The notes under the pieces were generated by a model. That model was given only the letters and a program-made list of their open reading frames with translations, was not told the DNA's origin and did not search any database. A stretch of DNA of 64,000 bases from Streptomyces qaidamensis (GTDB taxonomy: Bacteria > Actinomycetota > Actinomycetes > Streptomycetales > Streptomycetaceae): NCBI RefSeq assembly GCF_001611795.1, contig NZ_CP015098.1, forward strand, positions 620,001 to 684,000, written 5' to 3'. Positions 42,705-50,773 of this stretch are shown here, in pieces. The position numbers and the translations under genes were made by a program. Within the stretch, counting starts at the first letter, position 1. The number at the start of each line of letters is the position of its first letter.

Positions 42705-43297
42705 GGACGACCCCGCACAGCCCATGAGAGTGGCCCTCGAACCGCCGGAAGCACCTGCAGAGCGGGGGGTCGGTCCCTGCCTGGAGCCGATGGCACGCCC
42801 TGGTGCGGGGCAGTCGGCACTTCGGCACCGCAGTGGCCCATACCCTGAGGGATGGCGGCTCTCATGGCTTTCTGGGCTGCAGCAAGGATGCGTGGGATCC
42901 GCCACGTCACGCCTGCAGGAGCGCTCAGGCGCGCCTGAGCGCCGCTCGCTGGGAAAGACGCCTTCGAGACGCCTTCGAACCAGTCGAGTGCCGCCGCGCA
43001 ACGCCTCGGCGGCATGCCGAATCCCCACGCCCGCGGCAGGAACAGATGGCTGAGATCGGCCTTCCCCGCGGCAGCCGGGCGACGGTGCTCCGTTGCTCTC
43101 CTGGGCAGGATCTGGCCGATCATCGCTCCGTTGAGATCAACGACGAAACTCCCGGACCGCCGCCCGGCACCTCGGGCATCTCGCCTTCAAGCTCGTCACG
43201 CGGCCGGGGGCCGCCGGGATAGGTGTGCACCTACGGCGAGGCATGCGGCTCGACGACGCTTCCGTGAAGGCGGCCGGTCGCACGGGATCCCGGTGCG
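42705..43297. other. Non-coding stretch with a 22-bp palindrome
   Basis: About 590 bp without a supported gene; several frames are open but show no family pattern. The notable element is the perfect palindrome at 42921-42942, followed by a short direct repeat (GACGCCTTCGA near 42958-42978). A phrase resembling an IS5-type transposase N-terminus near 43100 was too weak to call. Confidence 0.5.
42921..42942. repeat. Perfect 22-bp palindrome
   Basis: Two 11-base arms GCGCTCAGGCG and CGCCTGAGCGC abut with no loop. It is not flanked by a gene end on either side, so a terminator role is unlikely; a dimeric protein site or a recombination scar is possible. Confidence 0.8.
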
Positions 43298-44836
43298 TCA
43301 GGTTGGCGGGGTGGGCCAGAGGGCGGTGACGTCGTCGGCCGGGGGTTCGGTGCTCATGCGGTCGGCGTCGGCCGGGGACCCGCTGATGGCCCGGGAGTTG
43401 CCCTCGGCTTGCGGGTCGTACGGCGGCCAGCCCGGGGAGCCGGTGGCGGCGAAGGCGGCCCAGGCGCCGACGAGGGTGTCGCGGGCGGCGAGGTGTTCGG
43501 GAGTGTCGGCGCCGACGTCGGACAGTTTGTCGAAGACGTGGAGCAGGTCGGCGCCGTGGAAGGCGCTCATGGCCGGTCCGCACGGTTCGTCGACGAGGAG
43601 GTAGTGGTAGGCGCGGCCTCCCGCCTCTGCCTGGGCCCGGGCCAGACGCGTGGCCGGGATCCGGTAGAGGGCGTCGGTGAGGAAGGCACCGCGCAGGGCT
43701 GAGAGGTCGTCGGGGTCGGCGGCGCGGCGGCGGTAGGCGTCGAGGAGCTTCTCCGGCTCCGTGACTCCGGCGCGCCGCATCTCGGTGTGCAGGGCTGTTT
43801 CGTCCTTGGGGCGAAAGGAGTCGCCGCCGATCATCTGGAAGACGCGGACTTCGTCGCGGGTGGCGCCGACGAGCAGGGGGATACCGGCGGCGGCACCCGC
43901 GGCGACGGCCTGCTGCGGCGCGACGGGCAGCACGCTGCCGTCGAGTACGGCACCCCAGGACCGGCCGCCGGGCAGGTTGCGCTGTCCGATGTCGCCGGTG
44001 ACGACCGTGCTCTGCGCGTCCAGGATCCGCCGGCAGGTGACGGTGAGCAGGTCCTCTGGGTCGTCGAGGCCAAGTGCGGTGATCAGGTCCTCGGCCATGG
44101 TGGTGGCGGTGACCCGGTCGAAGATCCGGGACGTGCTGCCGCTCTGGAGGATCGCCTTGTGGAAGAGGCCGGCGGCTGCGGGGGCGGCCAGGAGGGCTCC
44201 GATGGAGAAGGCGCCAGCGGACTGTCCCGCCACGGTGATGTTGCCGGGGTCGCCGCCGAAGGAGGCGATGTTGTCCCGTACCCAGCGCAGGGCGGCCATC
44301 TGGTCCTGCAGGGCGAGATTGGTGGACCCGGCCCACTGGCTGCCGAGGTCGGCCAGGTGCAGGAAACCGAGGGCTCCCAGGCGGTAGTTGGCGGTGACGA
44401 CGACCGCGCCGGTCTGGCGGGCGAGCGCGGCCCCGTCGCTGTAGGGGGGTGCGGCGGAGCCGGCGTCGTATCCGCCGCCGTAGATCCACACGATGACAGG
44501 GCGGAGAGCCTCCCCGGCCGTCGTCGTGGGTGTCCAGACGTTGATATACAGGCAGTCCTCGGACGTCTCCCGGATCTCCGCCGTGGGGAAGGTGGGGAAG
44601 GAGGACTTCTGGCTCGCCCCCGGCATCAGGGAGGACGCGCCCTGCGCGGGCGCCGGTGCGAAGCTGTCGGCCCGGCGCACCCCCTGCCACGGCCGGGGCG
44701 GCTGGGGCGGGCGGAACCGCAGCTCACCCACCGGGGGCGCGGCGAAGGGGATACCGGCGAAGAGACGACCCCCGTCTGGGAGGGCGCATCCGCGAACGGT
44801 TCCCGTGGTGGTGTCGGTCAGGAGTGCGTCTGCCAT
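43298..44836 (-). CDS. Type B carboxylesterase/lipase
   Basis: Encodes 512 residues, standard for the family. The oxyanion region is IVWIYGGGYDAGS, the signature after the first disulfide region is SEDCLYINVWTP, the nucleophile Ser is in NITVAGQSAGAFS (Gln replaces the usual Glu), and the catalytic His is probably in AFHGADLLHVFD. No signal peptide is evident, so it is cytoplasmic. It hydrolyses carboxyl esters or carbamates; substrate unknown. ATG 44836 is followed by MADALLTDTTTGTVRG, a typical start. It lies downstream of the amidohydrolase gene, with a terminator between them. Confidence 0.92.
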   Translation of the reverse strand: MADALLTDTTTGTVRGCALPDGGRLFAGIPFAAPPVGELRFRPPQPPRPWQGVRRADSFAPAPAQGASSLMPGASQKSSFPTFPTAEIRETSEDCLYINVWTPTTTAGEALRPVIVWIYGGGYDAGSAAPPYSDGAALARQTGAVVVTANYRLGALGFLHLADLGSQWAGSTNLALQDQMAALRWVRDNIASFGGDPGNITVAGQSAGAFSIGALLAAPAAAGLFHKAILQSGSTSRIFDRVTATTMAEDLITALGLDDPEDLLTVTCRRILDAQSTVVTGDIGQRNLPGGRSWGAVLDGSVLPVAPQQAVAAGAAAGIPLLVGATRDEVRVFQMIGGDSFRPKDETALHTEMRRAGVTEPEKLLDAYRRRAADPDDLSALRGAFLTDALYRIPATRLARAQAEAGGRAYHYLLVDEPCGPAMSAFHGADLLHVFDKLSDVGADTPEHLAARDTLVGAWAAFAATGSPGWPPYDPQAEGNSRAISGSPADADRMSTEPPADDVTALWPTPPT

Positions 44837-45033
44837 GGCGTGAGCCTGTCTTCCCGAGGTGCGGAGGATTCGTTCTTGCTGTCGGCGTGGTGGGCCAGGC
44901 CCTGCCCGACGGAAGTCGCGCCCAGCCGGACGAGGATCACCGTTGGAAGGTCTGCTCAAGTGACGTACCAACGCCGTCGACGCGCGGACGGGTCCCGTCG
45001 GCTCAGGCCGGGCATTCGGTGCCGCTGCTCGCG

Positions 45034-45075
45034 GGGCTGGGCCGACGGCATCTGCGTGTGCCGTCGGCCCAGCCC
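45034..45075 (-). terminator. Hairpin terminator after the amidohydrolase gene
   Basis: A 17-bp perfect stem (45034-45050 with 45059-45075) and an 8-base loop lie 26 bp past the stop codon of the leftward amidohydrolase gene. Confidence 0.85.
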
Positions 45076-45100
45076 TATTCCTCACCTGCTGCTGTCCTGA

Positions 45101-46225
45101 TCAGAGGTGCAGCAGGCGTGCGGCGTTGCGGTGTGCGATGCGTGTGAGGTCGGCGCGGGAGAACGGTGCTGTGCGGAGGAACTCGACTGCCTCTGCCGTT
45201 GATTCGTAGGGGTAGTCGACGGCGAACAGCAGCCGGTCGGCGCCGATGGCCTGGACGGCTCCGAGGAGGGCCGCGTGGGAGAAGACGCCGCTGGTGGTCG
45301 CGTAGAGGTTGTGCCGCAGGTAGTGGGAGGGCAGGTGTCGTGGCCTGCCCTTGGGGTCGGCCTGGTGGTAGCGGCTGTCGAGCCGGGCGAGCTGGAAAGG
45401 CAGCAGTTCTCCCATGTGCCCCAGCGTCACCGAGGCTCCGGGGAACTCGTCGAACACTCCGCCGTAGATCAGGCGCAGTGCGTGGGCGCCGACCTGCGCT
45501 GTCCATCCCCAGGACGGCCCGCTCAGCACGGGATGGCCCTGGAACACCCGCCACTGATCGGCGGGGAAGAGCGCGGGATGGAGGTAGAGCGTCACCCCGA
45601 GCCGTTCAAGCTCGGCCCACACCGGCCGGAACTGCGGCTCGTCGAGGTAGTGGCCCTGAACGTGGTCGTTGTGCAGGACTCCCTTGAGGCCCAGTTGTTC
45701 CACCGCCCGGCGCAGCTCGGCCACGGCGGCCTTCGGGTCCTGCAACGGCAGGGTGGCAAAGCCGGCGAACCGTGTCGGGTGGGCGGCGACCACGTCGGCC
45801 AGGTGGTCGTTGACCCGGCGGGCCGTGGCCACGGCCTCGGAGGGGGCCTTGATGGCCTCGACGCCGGGTGAGGTGAGCGACAGGACCTGCATGTCCACGC
45901 CGTGCTCGTCCATGTCCGCCAGCCGCAACTCCGTGAGGTCGGCGAGCCTGCGCCCCCACTCTTCCCCCCAGCCGGGAGGCATCCGGGCTTCGCCCGGCCA
46001 CGGGATCAGCTCCGGAACGGAGAACGCCTCTTCGACCGCGATCACCTTCATACCGCGCCCCGGGCGGTCGGCGGCGGTCCCGGCCGACGTGGAGGTGGCG
46101 GCCTCGGCGGTGGCGGGCGCTGCCGCGAGGGCTGCTGTGCCGGCGGTGGCACCGGCCGCGGCGGCCAGCAGACGCCGCCGCGAGGTGCCCGCGGCGAGGG
46201 GGGAATCAGACGAACCTGTCGTCAT
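45101..46225 (-). CDS. Exported metal-dependent amidohydrolase/decarboxylase (ACMSD family)
   Basis: Encodes 374 residues. A twin-arginine leader (SRRRLLAAAAGATAG) sends it out folded, unusual for this family. The catalytic domain begins KVIAVEEAFSVPEL, the E-x-A form of the metal site seen in gamma-resorcylate/2,3-dihydroxybenzoate decarboxylases. His in VTLYLHPALFP, His in VTLGHMGELLPF and Asp in LLFAVDYPYES complete the site. It probably decarboxylates or hydrolyses a hydroxybenzoate-like acid. The ATG at 46225 has AGAAAGG seven bases upstream; ATG 46231 lies too close to that site. It is divergent from a MarR regulator. Confidence 0.87.
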   Translation of the reverse strand: MTTGSSDSPLAAGTSRRRLLAAAAGATAGTAALAAAPATAEAATSTSAGTAADRPGRGMKVIAVEEAFSVPELIPWPGEARMPPGWGEEWGRRLADLTELRLADMDEHGVDMQVLSLTSPGVEAIKAPSEAVATARRVNDHLADVVAAHPTRFAGFATLPLQDPKAAVAELRRAVEQLGLKGVLHNDHVQGHYLDEPQFRPVWAELERLGVTLYLHPALFPADQWRVFQGHPVLSGPSWGWTAQVGAHALRLIYGGVFDEFPGASVTLGHMGELLPFQLARLDSRYHQADPKGRPRHLPSHYLRHNLYATTSGVFSHAALLGAVQAIGADRLLFAVDYPYESTAEAVEFLRTAPFSRADLTRIAHRNAARLLHL

Positions 46226-46277
46226 CGTCATGCCTTTCTGGGACATGGGGTCGGACTGGGGCCCGACGCCGTCCAGC

Positions 46278-46307
46278 ATTAGGTAACCTAATCGTAGGCT
46301 ACCTAAT
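46278..46307. promoter_or_regulatory. Double MarR-type operator
   Basis: ATTAGGTAACCTAAT (46278-46292) is a perfect palindrome around one base; TAGGCTACCTAAT (46295-46307) is a second, imperfect copy. Together they sit 50 bp before the amidohydrolase start and about 105 bp before the MarR start, in an unusually AT-rich patch that probably includes both promoters. Confidence 0.8.
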
Positions 46308-46412
46308 GAAGGGCGATCCCGGAAGCTCCGGTGATGTTGGCCACCAGACCTGACCGGCTTACGATCGGCAGACCGCGCCAAACCGACCACCCCACCGTGA
46401 AAGCAGAACCAC

Positions 46413-46889
46413 ATGTCCTCCTCCCCGTCGGAATCCGAGCCGCTCATCCGGCTGCTGTGGCGCGCACACAACTGGTTCCGAGCCGCCCTGACCACTGCGT
46501 TCGAGGCCCAGGAAGACGGGGCGACCATCAGCGCGGCACACGTGACCCTGCTCAGTCAGCTCCCGTCAGAGGGGGCGAGCATCGCCGAGCTGGCCCGGCG
46601 GCTGGGCGTCAGCGCCCCGACCGCACACCAGTGGGTCCATGAACTCGTCGCCCTGGGCGTGGTGACCGTGGAGAGCGATCCGCACTCCGCCCGGTCGAAA
46701 CTCGTACTCCTCACGGCGGCCGGTGTCCGGCGCCGCGCCGAGACGATGCAGATCCTGGCCGGACTCGAAGCCGCACTCGCGGGGCGCATCGGTGTGGATA
46801 CCGTCACCGCGCTTCGGGCCGCGCTGGAGGAACCATGGGGATCTCCGGAATCGGCGGTAGCTGAACTCCCCAGCCCATCCACCCCGTAA
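46413..46889 (+). CDS. MarR-family regulator
   Basis: Encodes 158 residues. A winged-helix core is visible: ISAAHVTLLSQLPSEGASIA, then ELARRLGVSAPTAHQWVHEL as recognition helix region, and a wing at VTVESDPHSARSKLVLLTAAG. MarR proteins are repressors released by phenolic ligands. Its divergent neighbour is the ACMSD-family enzyme, and the double palindrome between them is the likely operator. Confidence 0.9.
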   Translation: MSSSPSESEPLIRLLWRAHNWFRAALTTAFEAQEDGATISAAHVTLLSQLPSEGASIAELARRLGVSAPTAHQWVHELVALGVVTVESDPHSARSKLVLLTAAGVRRRAETMQILAGLEAALAGRIGVDTVTALRAALEEPWGSPESAVAELPSPSTP

Positions 46890-47263
46890 CGCAGTTGACC
46901 CCCGGACACAGCGCGAGTCCCTCCCCGGGCAACAGGCGCAAGGTCACCACACGCGCACCGATGACCGGCCCGGCGGACCTGCACGACAGCCAGGCACTGG
47001 AGCGTCTGCGGAATCCCTGCCTATCCGCTCCCGCCGCGGTCCGCGCCGATGCCGACCGGCCGGCCAAGCTCCACTCCGCCAAGGGGTACGACTACGACCA
47101 CCCGAGTCGTTGACCCCGCAGCGCGGCGTCACCCGCGAGGGCATGGGGTCCTTGAGCCGCCTGGGGCCGTCCCGCTGGACGCTCGAACGCACCGCCGCGG
47201 CTGACCGGCTGCCGCCGCCTGCACCCTTGTCTGCTTCCGCCGGCTCACCACATGAGCTTGTGG

Positions 47264-47355
47264 TTGACCTGCTCGCCGTCGGCGCGCAGGAGGCGCTCAA
47301 CCGTCTCGGTTGACCTGCTCGCGGTCGGCGCGCAGGAGGCGCTCAACCGTCTCGG
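47264..47355 (+). repeat. Tandem duplication, 46-bp unit, two copies
   Basis: 47264-47309 and 47310-47355 are the same 46-bp unit with one internal difference (GCC versus GCG in CTCGCCGTC/CTCGCGGTC) apart from the edge base. Because 46 is not a multiple of three, the duplication shifts any reading frame through it, consistent with non-coding DNA or a recent frameshifting slip. Confidence 0.88.
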
Positions 47356-47459
47356 CTTCGCTCGAGCGAGGACCCCCGCGCTGCGGCCTCAGGACTGTCC
47401 ACAGACGTCCGGCATGGGGACGACACGCCACCCGCGCGATCGCCTGTACCGGGTACTGC

Positions 47460-47484
47460 GGGGCCCGCCCGTCGGGCGGGCCCC
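47460..47484. terminator. GC-rich hairpin
   Basis: GGGGCCCGCCC (47460-47470) pairs with GGGCGGGCCCC (47474-47484) around a 3-base loop. It lies 146 bp beyond the stop of the leftward short-chain dehydrogenase and may be its terminator. Confidence 0.6.
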
Positions 47485-47629
47485 GAGACCTTCGCGACAG
47501 GCGCAGGATGAGCGGGCCGCCCTGGTGGCCGCGGACGCTTGGCTCATGAGCATTGGCGGCGTCGGCGAGCAGGAGGGACCCCGCAGGTCACAGCGATACT
47601 GCGCGCGGTGCCTCCTGGGGGCTCGGTCC

Positions 47630-48433
47630 TCAGCGTGTGGGCTGGGGGTGCGGTTGGCTGTAGCGGGTGGCGGGGGGGGGGACGTTGCCGCCCATGAGCA
47701 GGGCGGTCTCGGCGGCGAGGAGGGCGTCCAGTGCGGCGGTCTGGTCCTCCAGGCCCGGTACGCAGATCGTCTCGCCCAGGCGCAGGCCGGCGAGGCTGGC
47801 TCGGGCCACGCCTTCCGCGGTCATGGCGGAGGGGACGTTCTTTCCGTATCCGCCGCTGAACTCCGTCGCCACCACGCCCGGGCAGACCACCTGGGTGCGG
47901 ATGGGGGTGTCGGCGAGTTCGTGGGCGAGGGTGCGGGTGAAGGCGACCGTGGCGGCCTTGGCGGCGTTGTAGATGGTGCGGGGCGGCATGTGCGGGTTGC
48001 TCTGCCCGGCGCTGAAGGCCAGTAGTGAGGCGACCGTGACGATGGTCCCCTCCCCCGCGGTCAGCATGCCGGGCAGGGCGGCGCGTGCGAGCTGGACGGA
48101 CGCCACGCCGTTGAGGGTGAGCAGGCGGTCGATCTCCTCCGGGGCGACCTCGGCGAGGGGAGCGTAGCCGCCGTCGCCCGCGTTGCTGATCAGCAGCCGG
48201 ACATCGCCGGTTGCCAGGCGCTTGGTCACGGCGGTGAGGCCGTCGTGGTCCGCGAGGTCCGCGGGCAGGACCTCCACAGCGGCGCCGGCCGCGCGGAGTT
48301 CGTCCGCGAGCTCGGAAAGGCGGTCGGCCCTTCGGGCCACCAGGACGAAGTCGTAGTCGGCGGCGAGGAGGCGGGCGTAGGCGGCGCCTATACCGGAGGA
48401 AGCGCCGGTGATGAGAGCAAGAGTACGAGACAT
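47630..48433 (-). CDS. Short-chain dehydrogenase/reductase
   Basis: Encodes 267 residues, classical SDR. The cofactor loop is LALITGASSGIGAAYARLLA, with Arg-rich LVARRADRL favouring NADP(H). NAG appears in LLISNAGDGG, Ser in TVASLLAFSAG and the catalytic Tyr/Lys in YNAAKAATVA. It reduces a ketone or aldehyde of unknown identity. The ATG at 48433 has no clear Shine-Dalgarno; a TTG at 48451 is an alternative, but it would place the start inside the palindromic operator. Divergent from a MarR regulator. Confidence 0.9.
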   Translation of the reverse strand: MSRTLALITGASSGIGAAYARLLAADYDFVLVARRADRLSELADELRAAGAAVEVLPADLADHDGLTAVTKRLATGDVRLLISNAGDGGYAPLAEVAPEEIDRLLTLNGVASVQLARAALPGMLTAGEGTIVTVASLLAFSAGQSNPHMPPRTIYNAAKAATVAFTRTLAHELADTPIRTQVVCPGVVATEFSGGYGKNVPSAMTAEGVARASLAGLRLGETICVPGLEDQTAALDALLAAETALLMGGNVPPPATRYSQPHPQPTR

Positions 48434-48441
48434 GAGGGCAG

Positions 48442-48477
48442 CTTGATTCAAGCGCCTGCATCATGTCAAGCGTTTGA
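48442..48477. promoter_or_regulatory. MarR-type operator pair
   Basis: CTTGATTCAAG (48442-48452) and TCAAGCGTTTGA (48466-48477) are two palindromes built from TTGA/TCAA arms, in the 72-bp gap between the divergent SDR and MarR genes. Confidence 0.7.
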
Positions 48478-48505
48478 TAGTCGACCAGTGTCGTATTCTC
48501 GCCGT

Positions 48506-49018
48506 ATGACGCTGCATGACGAAGGGCCGGTCGGCGCCGACGCACTGGACCGGGTGACCTGGGCACTGCGGCGCGCCGAGTTGGCCGTGACAGCCCTGAA
48601 GGAGCAACGGCTGCGCTCGCTGGGCATGGCGGCGGCACACTATTCCCTGCTCATCGCCGTCCACGTCGATCCCGGCCTGGCCGGAGCGGAACTGGCCCGC
48701 CGCCTGAACGTCACCCCGCAGGCAGTGGCCTCCCTGGTGGCCCGCCTGGAGGGCCGGGGCCAACTGGAACGCCGGCCGCACCCGCGCCACCGTCACGTGC
48801 AGGAACTCCACCTCACCGACGCCGGCCGCGACGCTCTGCGCAAGGCCGACTCCGTGATCGCGGAGATCGAACAGCAGATCACCGAGAAGCTCGGCGCCAA
48901 GGACTCCACCCAGCTCCAGGCGCTGCTCGATCAGGTGACCGACGCGATACAAGAGGTGCAACCGGCAGGCCCCCTCAGCAGACCGGTCACCCTGCGCAAA
49001 GACGGCACACCGGGGTGA
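48506..49018 (+). CDS. MarR-family regulator
   Basis: Encodes 170 residues. Helix-turn-helix region AELARRLNVTPQAVASLVAR with wing ERRPHPRHRHVQELHLTDAG. The coiled C-terminal helix (SVIAEIEQQITEKLG) is for dimerisation. It most likely represses the divergent SDR gene and itself through the TTGA/TCAA palindromes. Confidence 0.92.
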   Translation: MTLHDEGPVGADALDRVTWALRRAELAVTALKEQRLRSLGMAAAHYSLLIAVHVDPGLAGAELARRLNVTPQAVASLVARLEGRGQLERRPHPRHRHVQELHLTDAGRDALRKADSVIAEIEQQITEKLGAKDSTQLQALLDQVTDAIQEVQPAGPLSRPVTLRKDGTPG

Positions 49019-49660
49019 CCGCGCGAGCAGCCAGCCAGCACGTCATGGCCTCATCACCCTGGACGAGGAAGCCCCGCGTCATCACCGAACCAGCCTGAAC
49101 CTGGCGCGGCACTCGTACACGACCTCCGCTCCGGCCAGAGGCGCTGGCCACCTGCGCACGACGCCTGAGCGGACGCGCGAGCGGACGACGTGAGACGAGC
49201 CGTCGCCCGTCAGCCCCTGCCTCTGCCGCGAGGCGCTGATCAGCCAGAACAACACCACGTGGCATGGTCAAGCACCACCCTGCAAGGATGCGGTCCCACT
49301 CCCCGAGCCAGGCGCGATTCAAAGACGACTCCCGGCGCCCCACGGTCATGGCTTCCTCGCCGGACGACACCCAGCGCATGGCATGGGAGGCGCTCACCCA
49401 CTCCCGGCTTCGCTCGAGCGTGACCTACCTGGATGGGCTTCGCGAGCGGACGGAGACAGGCCACAGAGGCAGCATCGCCAGCGGTGCGCACGGCGAGTTG
49501 GGCGTCGGTGACCACTTCCCCTGACGGAGAGACCCTCCCCCGCCTCCCTCCGCCGAGGGTGAGCCGCGCAGGCTGTCAGCCCTCCGAGGAGGAGTCGCAG
49601 CCGGAAATTGCCGCCGGTGTCCGACGTGACCGTACGCCCGCCGTATCTCACTCGCGTATC
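49019..49660. other. Non-coding stretch between two MarR genes
   Basis: About 640 bp. Short open frames on both strands are Arg/Pro-rich and show no conserved motif. GCTTCGCTCGAGCG (49410-49423) and GCTTCGCGAGCGG (49438-49450) are short hairpin-like sequences. Nothing else is supported. Confidence 0.45.
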
Positions 49661-50098
49661 TCACTCGTTCGCGTCGCGGAGCGCGCGCAGGATGCGCTCC
49701 AGGTGGCGACGGTCCTCGGAGGAGAGCAGTCCGGTGACGTGGCTGCGGAGATGGGTGACGTGGGCGGTCATAGCGCGGTCGAGCGCTTCGGCGCCCTCGT
49801 CGGTCAGTACGGCGAGTGCGGCTCGTCGGTCGTAGGGGTCGGGGTCGCGGCGGATCAACCCCTCCGTCGCCATGCGGTCGGCGAGACGTGTGAAGCCGCC
49901 CGAGCTGAAGGACACGGCCTCCGCCAGGTCCGTCATGCGCAACCGGTGCCCGGGCGTGCGGCCCAGCCGCAGCAGCACCTCGAACCAGGTGTCCGGAACT
50001 CCCAGATCGCGGTGCACGAGGGGCTTGAGGCGAGCGAACGCCTCCACGAACAGTCCGTAGAGCGTCACGTCGTCGTCATTCAGCAGTTGCTCGTTCAC
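49661..50098 (-). CDS. MarR-family regulator
   Basis: Encodes 145 residues. Winged helix: RLRMTDLAEAVSFSSGGFTR as the DNA-reading part, then wing RRDPDPYDRRAALAVLTDEG. Dimer helices flank it. The GTG at 50098 is chosen because it keeps the palindromic operators outside the gene; its ribosome site is weak. It is divergent from the secreted barrel protein and NAD(P)-binding gene, which are its likely targets. Confidence 0.9.
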   Translation of the reverse strand: MNEQLLNDDDVTLYGLFVEAFARLKPLVHRDLGVPDTWFEVLLRLGRTPGHRLRMTDLAEAVSFSSGGFTRLADRMATEGLIRRDPDPYDRRAALAVLTDEGAEALDRAMTAHVTHLRSHVTGLLSSEDRRHLERILRALRDANE

Positions 50099-50144
50099 CC
50101 CATGAGGATGACAGAAGGCGAGAGCGGAAGAAGCTGCCGTTGCA

Positions 50145-50182
50145 ATATCTGCATTCGCAGATATATTGTCTGCTTCGGCAGA
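50145..50182. promoter_or_regulatory. MarR-type operators (two palindromes)
   Basis: ATATCTGCATTCGCAGATAT (50145-50164) is a 20-bp palindrome with a four-base centre; TCTGCTTCGGCAGA (50169-50182) repeats the same TCTGC/GCAGA arms. Both lie between the MarR start (50098) and the secreted protein start (50224), in a locally AT-rich promoter. Confidence 0.85.
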
Positions 50183-50223
50183 TATCTTGGCTCTGTACGC
50201 CCTCACAGATGTGGAGCCCGACC

Positions 50224-50727
50224 ATGCGCAACCGCACCCTCCCCGCGTTCGGTGTCGCCGCCGCCACGGCCGGCGCCCTCACCCTCGGCCTGTCCCTGGC
50301 ACCCGCTTCGGCGGACGCCGCCCCCGCCTCACGCGGGCACCGCACGATCACCATCGAGGCCGTCGAGAAGGGCACCGCGATCAACATGGTCGACGTCGCC
50401 CCGGCCGACTCCGCCCTCGGCGACCAGCTGATCGGCACCGGCGACCTCACCGGCCGCGACGGCCGCAAGCTGGGCACCAGCAGCTTCGTCGGCGTCTCCA
50501 CCGACGCCAAGCCGCGCACCGCCGAGCTGCTGACCTTCGTCTACGAACTGCCCGATGGCAAGATCACCACGGCCGGCACGGCGAAGCTCTCCCCTTCCGG
50601 ACCCGTCTTCGATGAGCGGTTCGCCATCACCGGCGGCACCGGCAAGTACCAGAACGCCTCCGGAGAGGTGCGCGTCCTGCAGGAGACGGTGGAGCAGGCG
50701 AAGGTCACCTTCGAGATCCAGCGCTGA
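50224..50727 (+). CDS. Secreted allene-oxide-cyclase/dirigent-like barrel protein
   Basis: Encodes 167 residues. A Sec signal peptide spans about 1-33 (hydrophobic VAAATAGALTLGLSLAPASA with Ala-rich cleavage). The mature domain resembles the AOC barrel-like fold: SALGDQLIGTGDLTGRDGRK, GTSSFVGVSTD, FAITGGTGKYQNASGEVRV. The GGTGKYxxAxG pattern is typical of dirigent/allene oxide cyclase-like proteins, which bind or steer small hydrophobic molecules. Its role in bacteria is unknown. It is regulated with the next gene, 46 bp downstream, by the divergent MarR protein. Confidence 0.82.
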   Translation: MRNRTLPAFGVAAATAGALTLGLSLAPASADAAPASRGHRTITIEAVEKGTAINMVDVAPADSALGDQLIGTGDLTGRDGRKLGTSSFVGVSTDAKPRTAELLTFVYELPDGKITTAGTAKLSPSGPVFDERFAITGGTGKYQNASGEVRVLQETVEQAKVTFEIQR

Positions 50728-50773
50728 CCCCACGCACAGAGAACAAGCACGACACGGACGAACGGAGTCACCT

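Larger units (their letters stand above)
46890..47629. other. Intergenic stretch with a tandem repeat and a hairpin
   Basis: About 740 bp. Frames are open but lack family motifs and are disrupted by a tandem 46-bp duplication (47264-47355) and a hairpin (47460-47484). Both duplicate copies can read DLLAVGAQEALNRLG in the plus strand, which might be the worn tail of an old gene. Confidence 0.5.

Noticed and set aside
42705-43297. An IS5-like transposase N-terminus near 43100
   Set aside because: The resemblance is limited to a few residues and neither catalytic motif nor inverted repeats are present.
49019-49660. Small plus-strand frames of 77 and 86 codons
   Set aside because: No ribosome site of note, no motif, Arg/Pro-rich composition and mutually overlapping frames.
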